The notes beneath the pieces are model-generated. The model made no database searches. It had not been told where the DNA came from and was given only the letters and a program-made list of their open reading frames with translations. Of a DNA stretch of 21,042 nt, positions 15,379 to 21,042 are shown piece after piece (position 1 is the first letter of the stretch; every line of letters begins with the position of its first letter). Source of the stretch: Paenibacillaceae bacterium UBA6304 (GTDB taxonomy: Bacteria > Bacillota > Bacilli > Paenibacillales > Paenibacillaceae); contig DJTQ01000096.1 in the NCBI GenBank assembly GCA_002439285.1, positions 1 through 21,042 of the forward strand. The letters are read 5' to 3'. Both the position numbers and the translations under genes were made by a program.

Positions 15379-15407
15379 ATTATAGCACATGAACCCGGTT
15401 TGTCGAA
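15379..15407 (-). promoter_or_regulatory. dxs promoter with an overlapping 0A box
   Basis: On the minus strand TCGACA (15406-15401), a 16-bp spacer and a perfect TATAAT (15384-15379). Read on the plus strand, the -35 region is TTGTCGAA (15400-15407), the full 0A-box consensus. A bound Spo0A~P would cover the -35 element. The promoter is well supported; the regulation is inferred. Confidence 0.65.
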
Positions 15408-15418
15408 AATGACTCAGT

Positions 15419-16330
15419 TTAATGGTCTCTCCGTAATAAATAATCGGCGATGGCCAACAGGTAATCGGGGTTCGGAATACTTCCTCCGCTTACCGCCTCT
15501 TTGGCGGTCCGGGTAAGCCGGTCTACTTCGGCGCGTGACGCCTCGAGCCCGATGAAATAGGGATAGGTGACCTTGCCCTGCTTCACGTCGCTCTGCGTCT
15601 TCTTGCCCAGTTTGGCTTCGTCGCCCACAAGATCCAGAATATCATCCTGGATTTGAAAAGCGAGCCCGATCGAACGACCGTAAGTTTCGAGCGCAGCCAG
15701 CTGACTCTTCGAAGCCGATGCGATCCGGCCTCCGGCTTTCAACGAAAAGACGATCAAGTCTCCGGTTTTATGTTCATGGATATAGCGAAGCTGATCCAAA
15801 TTCGTTAATCCCTGCTCACCTTCCATATCCGCAACCTGTCCGCCCACCATGCCGGAAGGACCGGCGTAAAGAGCAAGTTCCTCAATGATCGAGAGTACAT
15901 TCTCGGCATGAACTCCATGTTGCCGGGATGCCTGAACGACGCTGAAAAAGGCATGGGTCAACAATCCGTCGCCCGCCAGGATCGCCATTGCCTCCCCGAA
16001 CACCTTATGGTTCGTCAGCTTGCCGCGCCGGTAATCATCGTCATCCATCGCTGGCAGATCATCATGGATCAGCGAATAGGTATGTACCATTTCCACGGCG
16101 CAGGCGACGGGTAACGCAGCCTCCCGGCTCGCCCCCAGCGACTCCGCCGCAGCAATGACAAGCAGCGGCCGCAGCCGTTTGCCCCCGGCCATCAGGGAAT
16201 ATTGCATCGATTTCGCAAGCCGCTCAGGAACTTCCCAGGCCTCGAGAAGAAAGTTCTCCAACCGGGAAGCAACCAGCCCGGAAATCTCTCCGATGTAGCT
16301 ATGAATCGAAGTATTCGGAGCCTTATCCAA
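15419..16330 (-). CDS. ispA: Polyprenyl synthetase (farnesyl diphosphate synthase type)
   Basis: Trans-prenyltransferase that extends dimethylallyl/geranyl diphosphate with isopentenyl diphosphate, feeding the quinone and wall-lipid carrier pathways. The 303-residue protein has GGKRLRPLL (49-57), the first aspartate-rich motif D90-D-L-P-A-M-D-D-D-D98 followed by YRRGKLTNH, GEQGLTNLDQLRYIHEHKTG, and the second aspartate motif D229-D-I-L-D233 with GKKTQSDVKQGKVTYP. Product chain length cannot be set securely from sequence; farnesyl diphosphate is the usual product at this locus. The start is TTG (16330) after AGGAG at 10 bp, overlapping the xseB end by 8 bp, which indicates coupled translation. 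Confidence 0.93.
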   Translation of the reverse strand: MDKAPNTSIHSYIGEISGLVASRLENFLLEAWEVPERLAKSMQYSLMAGGKRLRPLLVIAAAESLGASREAALPVACAVEMVHTYSLIHDDLPAMDDDDYRRGKLTNHKVFGEAMAILAGDGLLTHAFFSVVQASRQHGVHAENVLSIIEELALYAGPSGMVGGQVADMEGEQGLTNLDQLRYIHEHKTGDLIVFSLKAGGRIASASKSQLAALETYGRSIGLAFQIQDDILDLVGDEAKLGKKTQSDVKQGKVTYPYFIGLEASRAEVDRLTRTAKEAVSGGSIPNPDYLLAIADYLLRRDH

Positions 16331-16583
16331 GCGAATCGCTCTCCTCTGCCAAGGAATTGAACGGCTTCTTGGTGATTTCTCCGTCCGTTTCTACGATCAT
16401 TTCGATCTTCCGCTCCACCTGCGACAGCTTCTGGCTGCATAGCTGAGACAGCTGCATTCCCTTCTGGAACAAATCGATCGCCTGTTCCAACGGCACATCT
16501 CCCCGCTCCAGCTGGGAAACGATATCCTCAAGCTGGTTCATCGCCTCTTCAAAGTTAAGCTCCTGTTGTTGATCCTTCGCCAT
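16323..16583 (-). CDS. xseB: Exodeoxyribonuclease VII small subunit
   Basis: Small subunit that assembles in several copies around XseA to form exonuclease VII, a bidirectional single-strand DNA exonuclease. From the ATG at 16583 it is 86 residues: a helical hairpin with LNFEEAMNQLEDIVSQLERG, DVPLEQAIDLFQKGMQLS and CSQKLSQVERKIEMIV, the family signature, and an acidic tail. AAGGAGT lies 9 bp before this ATG; an ATG six bases earlier sits too close to it. The gene starts inside the last 29 bp of xseA and itself overlaps ispA, so xseA-xseB-ispA form one tightly packed operon. Confidence 0.95.
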   Translation of the reverse strand: MAKDQQQELNFEEAMNQLEDIVSQLERGDVPLEQAIDLFQKGMQLSQLCSQKLSQVERKIEMIVETDGEITKKPFNSLAEESDSLG

Positions 16584-17934
16584 CGTCATCTACTCCTTTC
16601 CGTATGCCCCATACTTGGCAATCCAGTTCCCCGTCGGTAACTTTGACTTTCACCATATCGCCGGGCTCCACATCATTCATCGATTTGATCAGCTTCTCGC
16701 CTTGCTGGTCATAGACCAGACTGTATCCGCGCCCCATTACCTTCAAGGGGCTCAAGGCATCCAACTGACGAATTCCAGACGTCAGTTGGAGCGATTTGTC
16801 CTTTAGGAGGGCGCTCATCGCTTGGCGGAGCTGCCGTTCTCCTTCGCTCTGGCGACGCTTCGCGAAGAGCAAGCTCTCCTGCGGATGGTACCGCAGCAGA
16901 CGCTGATGCAACCGGCCATGCCGGGCATCCGTCAGCTCCTTGCGGGACATCATCATCGTCTGCAGCCGCGCCTTTAGCGTATCCAGCCGCTCCGCGTGCT
17001 GGAGCAGCGCCCGCTGTGGCTGCCGCATGGCCGGCGACTGCCGGAGCCGGCGAAGCCGCTCGCGCGCCTGGGCCAGGCGATGCTGCAGGCCCTGCTGCAG
17101 CATCTGCTCGCGCTGGCGCAGCTGCGCCTTGAGCTCGGCCGTGTGCGGCACGGCGAGCTCGGCGGCGGCGGTCGGCGTGGCCGCGCGCAAATCCGCGACG
17201 AAATCGGCGATCGTGAAGTCCGTTTCGTGCCCGACGGCCGAAATGACCGGAATCGCCGATTCGTAAATCGCGCGAGCAACCGGCTCCTCGTTGAACGCCC
17301 ACAGCTCTTCAAGCGAACCGCCGCCCCGGCCGACGATTAACACGTCGGCTTCGCCCATCGTGTTCATCGTTCGGATAGCCTTGACGATCGCGGGCGCCGC
17401 TCCCTTACCCTGCACCAATACCGGGTGCAGGACCACGGAGGCCTGCGGATAGCGGCGCTGCAGCGTCGTCAGGATATCGCGGACGGCCGCTCCGGTCGGC
17501 GACGTAATGACGCCGATCACGTGCGGGAACCGGGGAAGCGGCCGCTTCCGTCCCGGCGCGAATAAGCCTTCGGTTTCCAGCTTGCTTTTCAACTGCTCGT
17601 AAGCCAAATATAAACTGCCGATGCCGTCCGGCTGCATATGTGTCGCATAGAACTGGTATTGTCCGTCCCGTTCGTATACCGATACGTTTCCCCGGGCAAT
17701 CACCCGTGAACCTTCCTTCGGAATGAACGGAAGCCGCTGGTTATGCGATGCGAACATGATGCTCTTGATCCGGCTGCCTTCATCCTTCAACGTAAAGTAC
17801 ATATGTCCGCTTGAATGATGCGTGAAATTCGATATCTCGCCGCGAATCCATACCTCGGACAATAAGGTGTCCGATTCCATTTTCATCCGGATGTACCGGT
17901 TCAATTCCTTGATGGATAATATCCGCTGTTCCAT
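16555..17934 (-). CDS. xseA: Exodeoxyribonuclease VII large subunit
   Basis: Catalytic subunit of exonuclease VII, which degrades single-stranded DNA in repair and recombination. From the ATG at 17934 it has 459 residues: an N-terminal OB-fold (ILSIKELNRYIRMKMESD, VWIRGEISNFTHHSSGHMYF, SVYERDGQYQFYA), the catalytic domain (RFPHVIGVITSPTGAAVRDI, DVLIVGRGGGSLEELWAFN, PVISAVGHETDFTIADFVAD, RAATPTAAAELA), a long Arg/Gln/Leu-rich coiled coil and the C-terminal LSPLKVMGRGYSLVY. I chose the start at MEQRILS, preceded by AAAGGGGG; a longer reading from 17988 passes through a repeat element. The coiled-coil coding part (about 16990-17200) is clearly richer in GC than its surroundings. Confidence 0.95.
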   Translation of the reverse strand: MEQRILSIKELNRYIRMKMESDTLLSEVWIRGEISNFTHHSSGHMYFTLKDEGSRIKSIMFASHNQRLPFIPKEGSRVIARGNVSVYERDGQYQFYATHMQPDGIGSLYLAYEQLKSKLETEGLFAPGRKRPLPRFPHVIGVITSPTGAAVRDILTTLQRRYPQASVVLHPVLVQGKGAAPAIVKAIRTMNTMGEADVLIVGRGGGSLEELWAFNEEPVARAIYESAIPVISAVGHETDFTIADFVADLRAATPTAAAELAVPHTAELKAQLRQREQMLQQGLQHRLAQARERLRRLRQSPAMRQPQRALLQHAERLDTLKARLQTMMMSRKELTDARHGRLHQRLLRYHPQESLLFAKRRQSEGERQLRQAMSALLKDKSLQLTSGIRQLDALSPLKVMGRGYSLVYDQQGEKLIKSMNDVEPGDMVKVKVTDGELDCQVWGIRKGVDDDGEGSTTGA

Positions 17935-17960
17935 GGGGCTTCCCCCTTTCCGCTGAGGCA

Positions 17961-18057
17961 TGAAATCAATTGTTATGGGCAAGTACATAAAATGTTCCTA
18001 CAATCGCTGTCGTCATTTTATCCCCTTGCCTGCATCATATTTTTCAGCTCATCTAAT
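17961..18057. repeat. Dispersed intergenic repeat, copy A (folD-xseA gap)
   Basis: This copy fills most of the 127-bp gap. The arms GGCAAG (17978-17983) and CTTGCC (18025-18030), then ATAAAATG (17987-17994) and CATTTTAT (18014-18021), make a nested inverted repeat. Its minus-strand ends match copy B: GATGCAGGCAAGGG at one end, and CAGCGAT-x-G-x-AGGA-x-CATTTTA-x-GTACTTGCCC at the other. It lacks the central part of copy B. Read on the minus strand it encodes a 16-residue frame (18016-17966, MTTAIVGTFYVLAHNN) with AAGGGG five bases before the ATG. It could be a decayed mobile element or a remnant small gene. Confidence 0.7.
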
Positions 18058-18061
18058 ATAT

Positions 18062-18919
18062 CTAAACCAGTCCATTCAATCTTTTTGCCGCAATCAGCGT
18101 ATTCCGCATCAGCATCGTGATCGTCATCGGGCCAACGCCGCCAGGTACAGGTGTAATCGGGCCGGAAACTTCCTTCACGGATTCAAAATCCACATCACCG
18201 GCTAATTTCCCGTTCTCCAAACGGTTCATGCCCACATCGATGACCACCGCGCCCGGCTTCACATAAGAAGCGTCCACAAAGTTGGCGCGACCGATCGCCA
18301 CGACAAGAATGTCCGCCTGCTGCGTCAATTCCTTCATGTTGGCAGTTCGCGAATGACACATCGTCACCGTCGCATGCTCTCGCTGCAGCAAGAGGTACAC
18401 CGGTTTGCCGACAATATTACTGCGGCCAATGACAACAGCATGCTTGCCGGCCATCTCAATGCCTGTCCGCTTGATGAGCTCAATCACTCCTGCCGGCGTA
18501 CATGGCAGCAGGCTGTCATCTCCGATCACCAGGTTCCCCACGTTCACGGGATGGAATCCGTCCACGTCCTTCTCCACGGCAATAGCATTGATCACGGATT
18601 TCTCGTCGATATGTTTAGGTAATGGCAACTGAACGAGAATCCCGTGAATATTGTCCTGGGAATTAAGCTTGCCTACAAGTGCCAACAACTCCTCTTGGGT
18701 TGTCGAGGCAGACAAACGATGCACCTCGGAGTAATAGCCGAGATCGTGGCATGCCTTCTCTTTATTCCGCACATAAACCTGAGAGGCCGGATCTTCCCCA
18801 ACGAGAACGACAGCGAGTCCAGGTGTTAATCCCTGCTTCACCAGCAGATCGACCTCACCACGAAGCGTTCCCCGAATTTCTTCCGAAACTTGTTTACCGT
18901 TAATAAGTGGTGCTGACAT
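18062..18919 (-). CDS. folD: Bifunctional methylenetetrahydrofolate dehydrogenase/cyclohydrolase
   Basis: Converts 5,10-methylenetetrahydrofolate to 10-formyltetrahydrofolate in two steps in the cytoplasm, reducing NADP+ and providing one-carbon units for purines and formyl-Met. The 285 residues include [19 protein letters not shown] with the catalytic lysine K56-region, [12 protein letters not shown], the signature [31 protein letters not shown], the dinucleotide-binding [14 protein letters not shown], and [16 protein letters not shown] at the end. The ATG follows AAAAGGAGAGG. The gene lies between two copies of a dispersed repeat, which form nearly all of its upstream and downstream gaps. 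Nothing appears truncated. Confidence 0.96.
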   Translation of the reverse strand: MSAPLINGKQVSEEIRGTLRGEVDLLVKQGLTPGLAVVLVGEDPASQVYVRNKEKACHDLGYYSEVHRLSASTTQEELLALVGKLNSQDNIHGILVQLPLPKHIDEKSVINAIAVEKDVDGFHPVNVGNLVIGDDSLLPCTPAGVIELIKRTGIEMAGKHAVVIGRSNIVGKPVYLLLQREHATVTMCHSRTANMKELTQQADILVVAIGRANFVDASYVKPGAVVIDVGMNRLENGKLAGDVDFESVKEVSGPITPVPGGVGPMTITMLMRNTLIAAKRLNGLV

Positions 18920-18962
18920 GATATCCTCTCCTTTTAGGTGCTTCTTTGTCTTTTTATTCTGT

Positions 18963-19112
18963 TTATATAAGATAAACTACTGAAATTGATGTTAGGGCAA
19001 GTACGTAAAATGATCCTGCGATCGCTGTTGTTTCCAGATTTCTTGATGATGTAGGATCAAATAAGGTAGAAATCCGGAAACAAAGGCGAGCACTCCGTTT
19101 CTTCGGATTCAT
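18963..19112 (-). CDS. Possible 49-residue peptide encoded in repeat copy B
   Basis: An open frame of 49 codons from ATG to TAA fills most of the nusB-folD gap. The product would begin basic ([15 protein letters not shown]) and end hydrophobic (about residues 30-49, [20 protein letters not shown]), like a small membrane peptide. AAGGGAG lies 4 bp before the ATG, closer than ideal. The same frame recurs in copies A and C (T-A-I-x-G-x-F-Y-V-L-A), which favours coding. The imperfect inverted-repeat structure of the region favours a non-coding element instead. No family recognised. Confidence 0.3.
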   Translation of the reverse strand: MNPKKRSARLCFRISTLFDPTSSRNLETTAIAGSFYVLALTSISVVYLI

Positions 19113-19154
19113 TTCACTCCCTTGCCTGCATCAAATTTCTTGGTTCATCTTCTA
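18969..19154. repeat. Dispersed intergenic repeat, copy B (nusB-folD gap)
   Basis: A roughly 185-bp imperfect inverted repeat occupying nearly the whole 241-bp gap. The outer arms are 18982-19001 (GAAATTGATG, GGGCAAG) and 19121-19139 (CTTGCC, CATCAAATTTC). A strong inner stem pairs 19028-19042 (TTGTTTCCAGATTTC) with 19069-19083, 14 of 15 bases. Both ends match copy A and one end matches copy C. The structure resembles a MITE-type palindromic element, but no target-site duplication is obvious. Weak TATA-rich sequence at 18963-18972 might serve folD transcription. Confidence 0.75.
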
Positions 19155-19160
19155 TAGATT

Positions 19161-19616
19161 TTAGATCTTGGCCTTCAGTTGATCCAGGTCCTGTATCATT
19201 TTGCCGAGCACACCGTTGACAAATTTACCTGATTCCGTCGTTCCGAAATGCTTGGCGAGCTCGATCGCCTCATTGACCGCAACCTTCCCCGGCACATCGT
19301 CCCGGAAGATCATTTCATATACAGCCTGGCGAAGTACTTGGCGGTCGACCTTGGACAACCGGCTGATTTGCCATCCCTTGAGGTAGTCGGACAACAGTCC
19401 GTCAATCGCTTCCTTCCGGCTCCAGGTTCCGTTCACCAATTCGAGTATGAAGTCCTTCGCTTTGGCTCCGCTCAAATCGGAAACCTCGACTTCACCCTCA
19501 TTCTCGCCCGCGGCTTCAGCAAGCAGCATCGTTACCGCTTCCTCTGCCTCAACCTCATTCATTTCCATATGATACAAACTTTGCACAGCAATTTCTCTCG
19601 CCAATCTTCGTTTCAT
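19161..19616 (-). CDS. nusB: Transcription antitermination factor NusB
   Basis: RNA-binding protein that, with NusE/S10, assembles on boxA of rRNA operons to prevent premature termination. The all-helical 151-residue product shows MKRRLAREIAVQSLYHMEMN at the start, a longer acidic loop (EAAGENEGEVEVSD), then YLKGWQISRLSKVDRQVLRQAVYEMIF, DDVPGKVAVNEAIELAKHFGT and SGKFVNGVLGKM, all family hallmarks. The ATG follows AAGGAGG. The gene lies between two repeat-containing gaps: copy C upstream and copy B directly downstream of its stop. It belongs to the same strand series as folD-xseA-xseB-ispA. Confidence 0.96.
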   Translation of the reverse strand: MKRRLAREIAVQSLYHMEMNEVEAEEAVTMLLAEAAGENEGEVEVSDLSGAKAKDFILELVNGTWSRKEAIDGLLSDYLKGWQISRLSKVDRQVLRQAVYEMIFRDDVPGKVAVNEAIELAKHFGTTESGKFVNGVLGKMIQDLDQLKAKI

Positions 19617-19649
19617 GGACTGCCTCCTTGACTTAGTCTGGGTCTATTC

Positions 19650-19853
19650 TTAATGATGAGCCAAAAACGCATCGATCATCACAATTTCCTTATTTCTATA
19701 TAGATGAACAATTCTTAATGGATGCGAAACAAATACATAAAGTGTTCCTCCGCTCACTGTTGAAACGGTCTTCACTACGCAAAAAAACCTGTAACATGCT
19801 CTCTCCACAAAACGGGCAAGATGAAGACGGTGCTCTTTTTCCGGAGAAAGCAT
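19650..19853 (-). CDS. Possible 67-residue protein containing repeat copy C
   Basis: An open frame from an ATG at 19853 to a TAA, directly after the DUF2273 gene and 33 bp before nusB. I do not recognise the product. Its N-terminal half is charged (MLSPEKEHRLHLARFVERAC), and the second half (STVSGGTLYVFVSHPLRIV, HLYRNKEIV) aligns without gaps over 22 residues with the peptide frame of copy B (shared T, G, Y-V, V and L positions). There is no clear ribosome site. The frame stays open upstream to 19985 inside DUF2273, so the true start, if any, is unknown. It could be a decayed gene fragment. Confidence 0.3.
   Translation of the reverse strand: MLSPEKEHRLHLARFVERACYRFFCVVKTVSTVSGGTLYVFVSHPLRIVHLYRNKEIVMIDAFLAHH
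19695..19770. repeat. Dispersed intergenic repeat, copy C (DUF2273-nusB gap)
   Basis: On the minus strand CAACAGTGAGCGGAGGAACA followed by CTTTATGTATTTG (about 19764-19732) matches copy B (CAACAGCGATCGCAGGATCA, then TTTTACGTACTTG) and copy A. The likeness continues for about 40 bp downstream (CATC, GTTCATCT-ATATAGAAA versus GTTTATCTTATATAAA). The opposite end of the element is not recognisable, so this copy is partial or older. Confidence 0.6.
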
Positions 19854-19863
19854 ATCACAGGAA

Positions 19864-20097
19864 TCATTTAAATGGGCGCCAGCGCGATGCCAGCCAGTCC
19901 TTGAGTTCCCCCCAGGGAAGGAAGGACCCCTGGTCCAAATCCTTATACTTGCCGACGGTATACCCGACAAACAACAGGAGGGCACAGAACATCATGTTCC
20001 AAAATCCGAAAAACAGATAGATCGGGCATAAAAATACGGCCGCCGCCAGCCCAAGCAGGCGCCCCCTGTGACTCTCCCACAACTGCTTCCAAAACAC
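19864..20097 (-). CDS. DUF2273 small membrane protein
   Basis: A 77-residue protein with two close membrane segments (about residues 14-32, LLGLAAAVFLCPIYLFFGF, and 34-49, NMMFCALLLFVGYTVGKY), then a short amphipathic cytoplasmic tail. The size, the GRLLG...G-F-W...GYTVGKYKD pattern and the position next to AmaP and Asp23 match DUF2273, a family regularly encoded in alkaline-shock gene clusters. Its molecular role is unknown; a partner of the AmaP/Asp23 membrane assembly is a reasonable guess. The start is GTG (20097) after AGGGGG, 11 bp behind the amaP stop, so the two are cotranscribed. Confidence 0.82.
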   Translation of the reverse strand: MFWKQLWESHRGRLLGLAAAVFLCPIYLFFGFWNMMFCALLLFVGYTVGKYKDLDQGSFLPWGELKDWLASRWRPFK

Positions 20098-20108
20098 GGC
20101 GCTTCCCC

Positions 20109-20651
20109 CTATTCAACCCGGCTTTTCATGACAGGCGACTGGACAAGGTTCGCAATATAAACCGACACATAAGATACCGGTATCCCTGTAACTTCCTCAA
20201 CATGATCATGGACCTGTTTCTGGACTTCCTCGGTCAGGGCCGGTATGGAAGAATCTCCGTCAACCATCGCCCGGACCATAATGTCAAGCCCGGCCTCCGT
20301 AATCCGGATTCTCGTCTTCACTTCACGGATGCCACGTACACGGGACGCCGCTTTATAGGACAAGTTCTCAATCGTCTCGGTCGAAATTTGGATATCGCCG
20401 TACTCGGTCCGCTGATCAATCGACGTAAGCGAACGCCGGTCGCGGCGGATTGAAATATAGAAGAAACGGATGCTGATGACAAAGAGGATGGCGCTAACCA
20501 CAATTGTTGTAATAAAAAGGCTCTTGTCTTCCTCTAAGATACTCAGCGAAAAAGGTACCGCATCCGTCAGCAGAAGGATGGCTAATACGGATAAGATTCC
20601 GATACTCAAGCTGTAAATAAACAGCAGAAGTCTGTCCAAAATTTTGGCCAC
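20109..20651 (-). CDS. amaP: Alkaline shock response membrane anchor protein AmaP
   Basis: AmaP-type protein that anchors Asp23 to the cytoplasmic membrane in Gram-positive bacteria. The 180 residues have two N-terminal membrane segments (about 7-29, LLLFIYSLSIGILSVLAILLL, and 46-66, FITTIVVSAILFVISIRFFY), a basic stop-transfer (ISIRRDRR), and a cytoplasmic domain that is itself Asp23/Gls24-like (EYGDIQISTETIENLSYKAA, RIRITEAGLDIMVRAMVDGD, VEEVTGIPVSYVSVYIANLV). The start is GTG (20651) behind AAGGGGG at 11 bp. It follows the Asp23 gene after a 79-bp gap containing a hairpin, and precedes DUF2273. Confidence 0.88.
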   Translation of the reverse strand: MAKILDRLLLFIYSLSIGILSVLAILLLTDAVPFSLSILEEDKSLFITTIVVSAILFVISIRFFYISIRRDRRSLTSIDQRTEYGDIQISTETIENLSYKAASRVRGIREVKTRIRITEAGLDIMVRAMVDGDSSIPALTEEVQKQVHDHVEEVTGIPVSYVSVYIANLVQSPVMKSRVE

Positions 20652-20690
20652 GACGGGAACAGCCCCCTTATCAAATGTCTGAAACTATAG

Positions 20691-20720
20691 TAAACCCCTG
20701 ACGCGGAGGCCGGGGGTTTA
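20691..20720 (-). other. Hairpin between the Asp23 and amaP genes
   Basis: The arms TAAACCCC (20691-20698) and GGGGTTTA (20713-20720) form a perfect 8-bp stem around a 14-base GC-rich loop, 10 bp after the Asp23-type stop codon. On the minus strand CTATAGTTTCAG follows, without a T-run. It may act as a partial terminator or message-stabilising stem that lets Asp23 be made in excess over AmaP. Confidence 0.5.
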
Positions 20721-20730
20721 GTGCCAGGTA

Positions 20731-21042
20731 TTATTTCACCCGATGGCTCAATTCAGTTTCTTCATTACGTTCCGCTGCTTTGAAAATAACGTCATGAATA
20801 TGTACGTTAACTTCCACCACAGTCAGCCCGGTCATTGTTTCGATGGAACGCTTGACGTTACGCTGGATTTCCGTAGCCACTTCAGGCAATCTGTTTCCGT
20901 ATTCCACGATTACGGATACATCGATAGCCGCTTCTTTCTGGCCAACTTCCACTTTAACGCCTTTGGACAAATTCTTGCGCCCGAGCAGTTCAACGATCCC
21001 GCCGGCAAAACCTCCGCTCATTCCGGCAACGCCTTTAACCTC
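20731..21042 (-). CDS. Asp23/Gls24 family envelope stress protein, 5' end outside window
   Basis: C-terminal 103 residues of an Asp23/Gls24 (DUF322) protein, YqhY-like by position. The frame remains open to the window edge (EVKGVAGMSGGFAGGIVELL at the visible start), so the N-terminus is missing; family members have about 120-150 residues. Visible hallmarks are KGVKVEVGQKEAAIDVSVIV, EYGNRLPEVATEIQRNV and IETMTGLTVVEVNVHIHDV. These proteins form cytoplasmic assemblies held at the membrane by AmaP, whose gene follows. Depletion of YqhY in Bacillus affects acetyl-CoA carboxylase and lipid synthesis, which may be relevant here. The in-frame ATG at 21021 is not the likely start. Confidence 0.88.
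   Translation of the reverse strand, partial: EVKGVAGMSGGFAGGIVELLGRKNLSKGVKVEVGQKEAAIDVSVIVEYGNRLPEVATEIQRNVKRSIETMTGLTVVEVNVHIHDVIFKAAERNEETELSHRVK

Noticed and set aside
16760..16790. A perfect 11-bp inverted repeat inside xseA (CCAACTGACG and its complement around a 9-base loop)
   Set aside because: No T-run follows, and it encodes the ordinary LTSGIRQLDALSP end of XseA, so chance in coding sequence is the simplest explanation.
16709..17302. A 197-codon Arg/Ala-rich open frame in a second frame on the same strand as xseA
   Set aside because: It lies wholly inside xseA, its composition follows from the GC-rich coiled-coil coding segment, and it has no family motifs or own ribosome site.

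Overview
This window looks like the chromosome of a spore-forming Bacillales bacterium, most likely Paenibacillus or a close relative. The evidence is the stage-0/stage-IV sporulation pair spo0A-spoIVB inside the conserved block nusB-folD-xseA-xseB-ispA-dxs-tlyA-argR-recN-spoIVB-spo0A, the upstream Asp23-AmaP-DUF2273 trio, roughly 50% GC, strong AGGAGG-type ribosome sites, and frequent GTG/TTG starts (spo0A, recN, dxs, amaP and DUF2273 use GTG; spoIVB and ispA use TTG). The genus is inferred. Almost everything reads on the minus strand; only the two small membrane-protein genes at 4368-5110 read on the plus strand. No tRNA, rRNA, CRISPR array, transposase or prophage gene was seen.

Layout from right to left, which is mostly the direction of transcription. 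(1) 21042-19864: envelope-stress module, an Asp23/Gls24 protein (cut by the window edge), its membrane anchor AmaP and a DUF2273 membrane protein. (2) 19616-12470: housekeeping block for antitermination (nusB), one-carbon metabolism (folD), exonuclease VII (xseA, xseB), isoprenoid synthesis (ispA, dxs) and rRNA methylation (tlyA). (3) 12316-8141: a membrane-anchored protein of unknown function, the arginine repressor, the repair ATPase RecN and the forespore signalling protease SpoIVB. (4) 7841-7041: the sporulation master regulator spo0A, with a sigma-H-type promoter and three 0A boxes upstream. (5) 6801-4368: an accessory stretch with a zinc-sensor/zinc-exporter operon behind a perfect palindromic operator, a small coiled-coil protein, an ion-channel-like protein with a non-standard filter and a DUF2627 protein. 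(6) 4215-1: the branched-chain 2-oxo acid dehydrogenase genes lpdV, bkdAA, bkdAB and bkdB (cut by the window edge), which make branched acyl-CoA primers for the iso/anteiso fatty acids of these membranes.

The most unusual features are regulatory or repetitive. A family of dispersed repeats occupies three successive gaps (DUF2273-nusB, nusB-folD and folD-xseA). Two copies fold as inverted repeats, and all three keep the same short reading frame (pattern G-x-F/L-Y-V). A 23-bp dyad resembling the fatty-acid regulator FapR's operator lies just downstream of a promoter in front of bkdAA. The dxs promoter has a perfect 0A-box consensus across its -35 element. The zinc sensor has Cys at one predicted metal ligand, and the channel has GHPE where GYGD is expected.
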